64,000 bases of DNA from an uncultured Selenomonadales bacterium (GTDB lineage: Bacteria; Bacillota; Negativicutes; Selenomonadales; Selenomonadaceae): positions 18,403-82,402 of the forward strand of contig CAMUZG010000005.1 in the NCBI GenBank assembly GCA_947165145.1. Reading direction: 5' to 3'. Shown piece by piece: positions 61,187 through 64,000 of the stretch; the first letter of the stretch is position 1, and each line of letters opens with the position of its first letter. The position numbers and the translations under genes were made by a program. The notes under the pieces are model-generated. The model had not been told where the DNA came from, made no database searches, and saw nothing but the letters and a program-made list of their open reading frames with translations.

Positions 61187-62527
61187 TTAATTAAACCACG
61201 TCATAACTTCCTTGGCGGAACCGCTCAGGCAAAACAAAATCGTCCTGTCGCCTGGCTCAAGGATTGTGTTGCCGTTGGGAATTGCCGCCCTGTTCTTGCG
61301 AACGTAAGCGCAGACCAGACACGATTTCGGGAGCCGCACGTCCATTAACTTTTTGCCCGCGACTTTCGCGCCGTTCTGAACAATGACTTCGAGAGCCTCA
61401 GCCTGTGCGCCTTCCAAAATCGAAACGCTGACAACGCCGCCACGTCGCACGAAGGCAAGCACTTCACTCGCGGAAAGCAGTCGCGCAGAAATTACAATGT
61501 CCACGCCGACTTTGGCAATCAAGTCTGCATACTCGGTTCGATAAATGCGCACGACGGTTTTTTTCGCGCCGAGATGTTTTGCAATAAGAGCCATCATCAA
61601 ATTTAGTTTATCGTCTTCCGTCAAGCAAACAACTACATCCGCAGACGCAATGCCTTCCTGCGCGAGCAAATCGACGTTGGTTCCGTCGCCGTAAATTGCA
61701 ATCGAGTCGCCCGACAAAAGCTGTGCAATGTTTTCGCAACGTTCTCGATCCTTTTCAATGACTTTGACGTTGACATCAGCATTGATGAGCATGACAGACA
61801 ACGTCCGCGCGATTCTGCCTGCACCGATAATCATCACGCGTTCAAGCCGTTTACTGTCCTGCTGGACGAAATTCGAGCTGAATTTTTCAATGGCGTCGGG
61901 GAAGCCGATAAAGTACGCGTTGTCATGAACTTGGAGCGAGTCGTCGCCGTGCGGAATAATCATTCGGTGGTCGCGGAAAATCAATCCCGCTAAAACGCCC
62001 GTCGGCAAGCTCAGCTTTTTGAACGGAATATTGGCGTATTTGCTGTGCTTAGTGATTTTGACCTCGAACAGCCGAATTTTTCCGCCCGCGAACTCGTCGA
62101 CGTCCAAAGCGGCTGGCGTCATCAAAATTCGATAAATTTCGTGCGCGGCAATCATGTCGGGGTTGAGCATCAAATCGATGTCGAAATTTTTTTTGAGATA
62201 GTCTTTTGCCTCACTAAGAAATTGCATGTCGCGAATGCGGGCGATTGTGTGTTTAATGCCGTGTTTCTTCGCGAGAATGCAAGCTACCATGTTGACTTCG
62301 TCGACGTCGGTTACGGCAATGAAAACGTCCGCGCCGTTCACGTCGGGGTCGTCCATAGTTATCGGGCTTGCGCCGTTCGCGGTTATCGTGAGCACGTCGA
62401 GATTATTTTTTATGGCGGTGAGTCGTTCTTCTTCGCGGTCGATAACTGTAACTTCCATTTGTTCGCTACTCAAAAGTTGTGCGATTGTGTAGCCGAGTTT
62501 GCCTGCGCCGACAATGACAACGCGCAT
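61187..62527 (-). CDS. trkA: Trk system potassium-uptake regulator TrkA
   Basis: Cytoplasmic gating subunit of Trk/Ktr potassium channels. Two RCK (TrkA-N) Rossmann domains, VVIVGAGKLGYTIAQLLSSE (residues 2-21) and VMIIGAGRIARTLSVMLINA (around 231), each followed by a TrkA-C domain. The length is 446 residues, as for the duplicated form. The membrane partner TrkH is not in the window. ATG 62527 with AAAGGAG. It lies upstream of the DUF47 gene. Confidence 0.93.
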   Translation of the reverse strand: MRVVIVGAGKLGYTIAQLLSSEQMEVTVIDREEERLTAIKNNLDVLTITANGASPITMDDPDVNGADVFIAVTDVDEVNMVACILAKKHGIKHTIARIRDMQFLSEAKDYLKKNFDIDLMLNPDMIAAHEIYRILMTPAALDVDEFAGGKIRLFEVKITKHSKYANIPFKKLSLPTGVLAGLIFRDHRMIIPHGDDSLQVHDNAYFIGFPDAIEKFSSNFVQQDSKRLERVMIIGAGRIARTLSVMLINADVNVKVIEKDRERCENIAQLLSGDSIAIYGDGTNVDLLAQEGIASADVVVCLTEDDKLNLMMALIAKHLGAKKTVVRIYRTEYADLIAKVGVDIVISARLLSASEVLAFVRRGGVVSVSILEGAQAEALEVIVQNGAKVAGKKLMDVRLPKSCLVCAYVRKNRAAIPNGNTILEPGDRTILFCLSGSAKEVMTWFN

Positions 62528-62553
62528 TGATCGTTCTCCTTTGTAAAAATTTA

Positions 62554-62569
62554 CCCTCCGCGAGGAGGG
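62554..62569 (-). terminator. Short hairpin between fabD and trkA
   Basis: CCCTCC-GCGA-GGAGGG, followed on the minus strand by TAAATTTTTAC. Likely a weak terminator after fabD. Confidence 0.55.
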
Positions 62570-62596
62570 CTTTGTTGTTGTCGTTATGAATGTTCG

Positions 62597-63532
62597 TCAC
62601 GCTTTGAGCGCGGCAACGGTCTTTTGCAGGCTGTCGATGTCTTCAACGTTGAAACTTTTGATTGTCTTGTCGATACGCCGATTGAAGCCGCAAAGCGTTT
62701 TGCCTGGTCCGCACTCGATAAAAATGTCCGCGCCGAAATTTTTCATTGACTCGACACAAGCAATCCACTTGACGGGGTGATCCGCCTGTTCAATGAGATT
62801 CGATTTAATTGCCGCCGCCGATGTCTCAAGTTCGCCGTTGACGTTCGCCGCAATGGGAAATGTAGCGTCTTGCAATTCAACTTTATCGAGTTCAAGAGCA
62901 AGTTTTTTCGCCGCAGGAGCCATTAACGTACTGTGGAACGGTGCGCTGACCGGCAAGATTACCGCTTTCTTTGCGCCCGCCGATTTGAGTTGTTCAACCG
63001 CAATTTCAACGCCGCGAGTTTTTCCCGCGATGACCGTTTGACCGGGGCAGTTGAAGTTGACTGCTTGCACTTCGCCGAATTCCGACGCCGCCGCGCAGGT
63101 TTTAATGATTGTGTCGTCATCGAGACCGATAATCGCCGCCATTGAACCTTCGCCGACGGGAACAGCCTCTTGCATGAATTTACCGCGCTTGTGAACGAGA
63201 ACAACGGCATCACGGAATTTGAGTGAGCCCGCCGCGACAAGTGCCGAATATTCGCCGAGACTGTGACCGCCCGCGATGTCAGCGTTGATGCCTTCCGCCT
63301 TGAGCAATTCGCCGACAATGACGCTAACGACGAGAATAGCGGGTTGCGTGTTCGCTGTGAGCTTGAGATCATCTTCCGATCCGTCAAAACACATGCGTTT
63401 AATCGAGTAGCCGAGCGCGTCGTCCGCCTCGTCGAAAAGTTTTTTAGCCGTGTCGAAGTTGTCGTAAAAATCTTTGCCCATGCCGACGGTCTGTGCGCCT
63501 TGACCGGGGAAAATAAAAGCCGTCTTGCCCAT
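62597..63532 (-). CDS. fabD: Malonyl-CoA:ACP transacylase
   Basis: Loads malonyl groups on acyl carrier protein for fatty acid synthesis. N-terminal FIFPGQGAQTVGMGKDFYDN, the catalytic serine in GHSLGEYSALVAAG (around residues 91-104), and the histidine in SAPFHSTLMAPAA. The length of 311 residues is normal. ATG 63532 with GGGAGGCGAC. It follows the fabK gene by 15 bases on the minus strand, so both belong to a fab operon extending beyond the window. Confidence 0.95.
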   Translation of the reverse strand: MGKTAFIFPGQGAQTVGMGKDFYDNFDTAKKLFDEADDALGYSIKRMCFDGSEDDLKLTANTQPAILVVSVIVGELLKAEGINADIAGGHSLGEYSALVAAGSLKFRDAVVLVHKRGKFMQEAVPVGEGSMAAIIGLDDDTIIKTCAAASEFGEVQAVNFNCPGQTVIAGKTRGVEIAVEQLKSAGAKKAVILPVSAPFHSTLMAPAAKKLALELDKVELQDATFPIAANVNGELETSAAAIKSNLIEQADHPVKWIACVESMKNFGADIFIECGPGKTLCGFNRRIDKTIKSFNVEDIDSLQKTVAALKA

Positions 63533-63547
63533 GAGAGTCGCCTCCCG

Positions 63548-64000
63548 TCATTCGTATTTGCTTTGAATATTCGTGACGACTGCGGCAATTCCGCCAACAA
63601 TGTCGTCGATAATTTCTTTGACAGACTTGATGTCGTCGAGCATGCCCGAAATTTGCCCAATCATGACCGAGCCGTTCTCAACGTCGCCGCCGTGTGTAGC
63701 CTTATGCAATGCGCCCGCACCGAGAGCTTCAAGTTCTTCAACCGACGCGCCGCCCGCTTCCATTTCAAGATAAGTTCGAGTTAACTTGTTGCCGATGACG
63801 CGAACGGGATGACCTGTAGTCCTGCCCGTGACGACTGTCGAGCGATCTTTTGCTTTGAGCACGAGATTTTTGTAATTGGGGTGAGCAATGCATTCTTGAC
63901 TGAGGACGAAACGCGTACCCATTTGAATCGCACTGGCACCGAGCGCGAACGCCGCGACAATTCCGCGAGAATCGGCAAAACCGCCCGCCGCGATAACGGG
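63548..64000 (-). CDS. fabK: Enoyl-ACP reductase II (FabK-like), 5' truncated
   Basis: FMN-dependent enoyl reductase of the 2-nitropropane-dioxygenase fold, the usual last step of fatty acid elongation in many Firmicutes. The open frame runs to the window edge. The visible part opens with PVIAAGGFADSRGIVAAFAL, then GASAIQMGTRFVLSQECIAH and the C-terminal GGIAAVVTNI. About 151 residues are seen, roughly the second half of the normal 310. A nitronate monooxygenase is an alternative; the fabD neighbour favours FabK. Confidence 0.88.
   Translation of the reverse strand, partial: PVIAAGGFADSRGIVAAFALGASAIQMGTRFVLSQECIAHPNYKNLVLKAKDRSTVVTGRTTGHPVRVIGNKLTRTYLEMEAGGASVEELEALGAGALHKATHGGDVENGSVMIGQISGMLDDIKSVKEIIDDIVGGIAAVVTNIQSKYE

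Noticed and set aside
1..64000. tRNA, rRNA genes and known riboswitches
   Set aside because: I looked through the intergenic regions for tRNA-like cloverleaf ends, rRNA-like sequence, and lysine, T-box or other leaders and recognised none; a covariance-model scan would be needed to exclude small RNAs.

Overview
The window looks like a chromosomal segment of a diderm Firmicute (Negativicutes, Selenomonas/Veillonella-like). The gene families are Firmicute-like (Sbp/DUF1290, monofunctional aspartokinase, FabK-type enoyl reductase, many TTG starts with strong AGGAGG sites). They sit beside a complete outer-membrane toolkit: MlaE/F/D, TolC, TamB and BamA. IorAB and the LUD protein suggest an anaerobe. 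The taxonomic call is inference from gene content only.

Layout. 1-3.5 kb: the end of a Dam-like methylase, ubiD, nth and a LUD protein. 3.7-11.7 kb: metabolic genes (lysC, galU, tyrS, an NlpC/P60 hydrolase, asd, an aminotransferase, an orphan livG and two small unknowns). 11.8-15.6 kb: potABCD polyamine importer on the minus strand. 15.8-30.8 kb: an envelope block, slt, mlaE, mlaF, mlaD, a lipoprotein adaptor, tolC, tamB and bamA. A complete NgoPII-like type II restriction-modification pair lies between mlaF and mlaD, and a structured 170-bp repeat lies between mlaE and mlaF. 30.8-37.2 kb: ftsZ (minus), pnp, sbp, iorA, iorB, then a second, inverted copy of the same repeat. 37.4-41.5 kb: two small minus-strand genes (one secreted, one YopX-like), aroA and a membrane protein with a repeated N-terminal motif.

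41.6-55.7 kb is a Tad/Flp pilus locus behind a near-perfect sigma-A promoter: cpaB, cpaC, two tandem TadZ/CpaE-like ATPases, tadB, flp, tadE, tadA, tadC, a membrane diguanylate cyclase and a very large TadG-like protein. Next come an exported protein resembling leucine-carboxyl methyltransferases, a two-domain glycosyltransferase and an RgpF-like protein. A 0.4-kb IS200/IS605-type remnant follows; it keeps both hairpin ends and the last codons of tnpB. The window closes with minus-strand DUF47, trkA, fabD and partial fabK.

Themes. Envelope biogenesis and surface structures dominate. Three kinds of small repeat are spread through the window: a GGAATTAGGAATTT family (8 loci), an AGCTTTCAGCTGTCAG family (2 loci) and the 170-bp structured repeat (2 loci). 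The first family has supplied start or stop codons, and it is translated inside iorA. The most unusual points are the R-M island inside the mla operon, the TnpB-less IS605 remnant that may still carry an omega-RNA-like 3' end, the exported methyltransferase-like protein, the giant TadG, and the repeat-motif membrane protein at 40413-41477.
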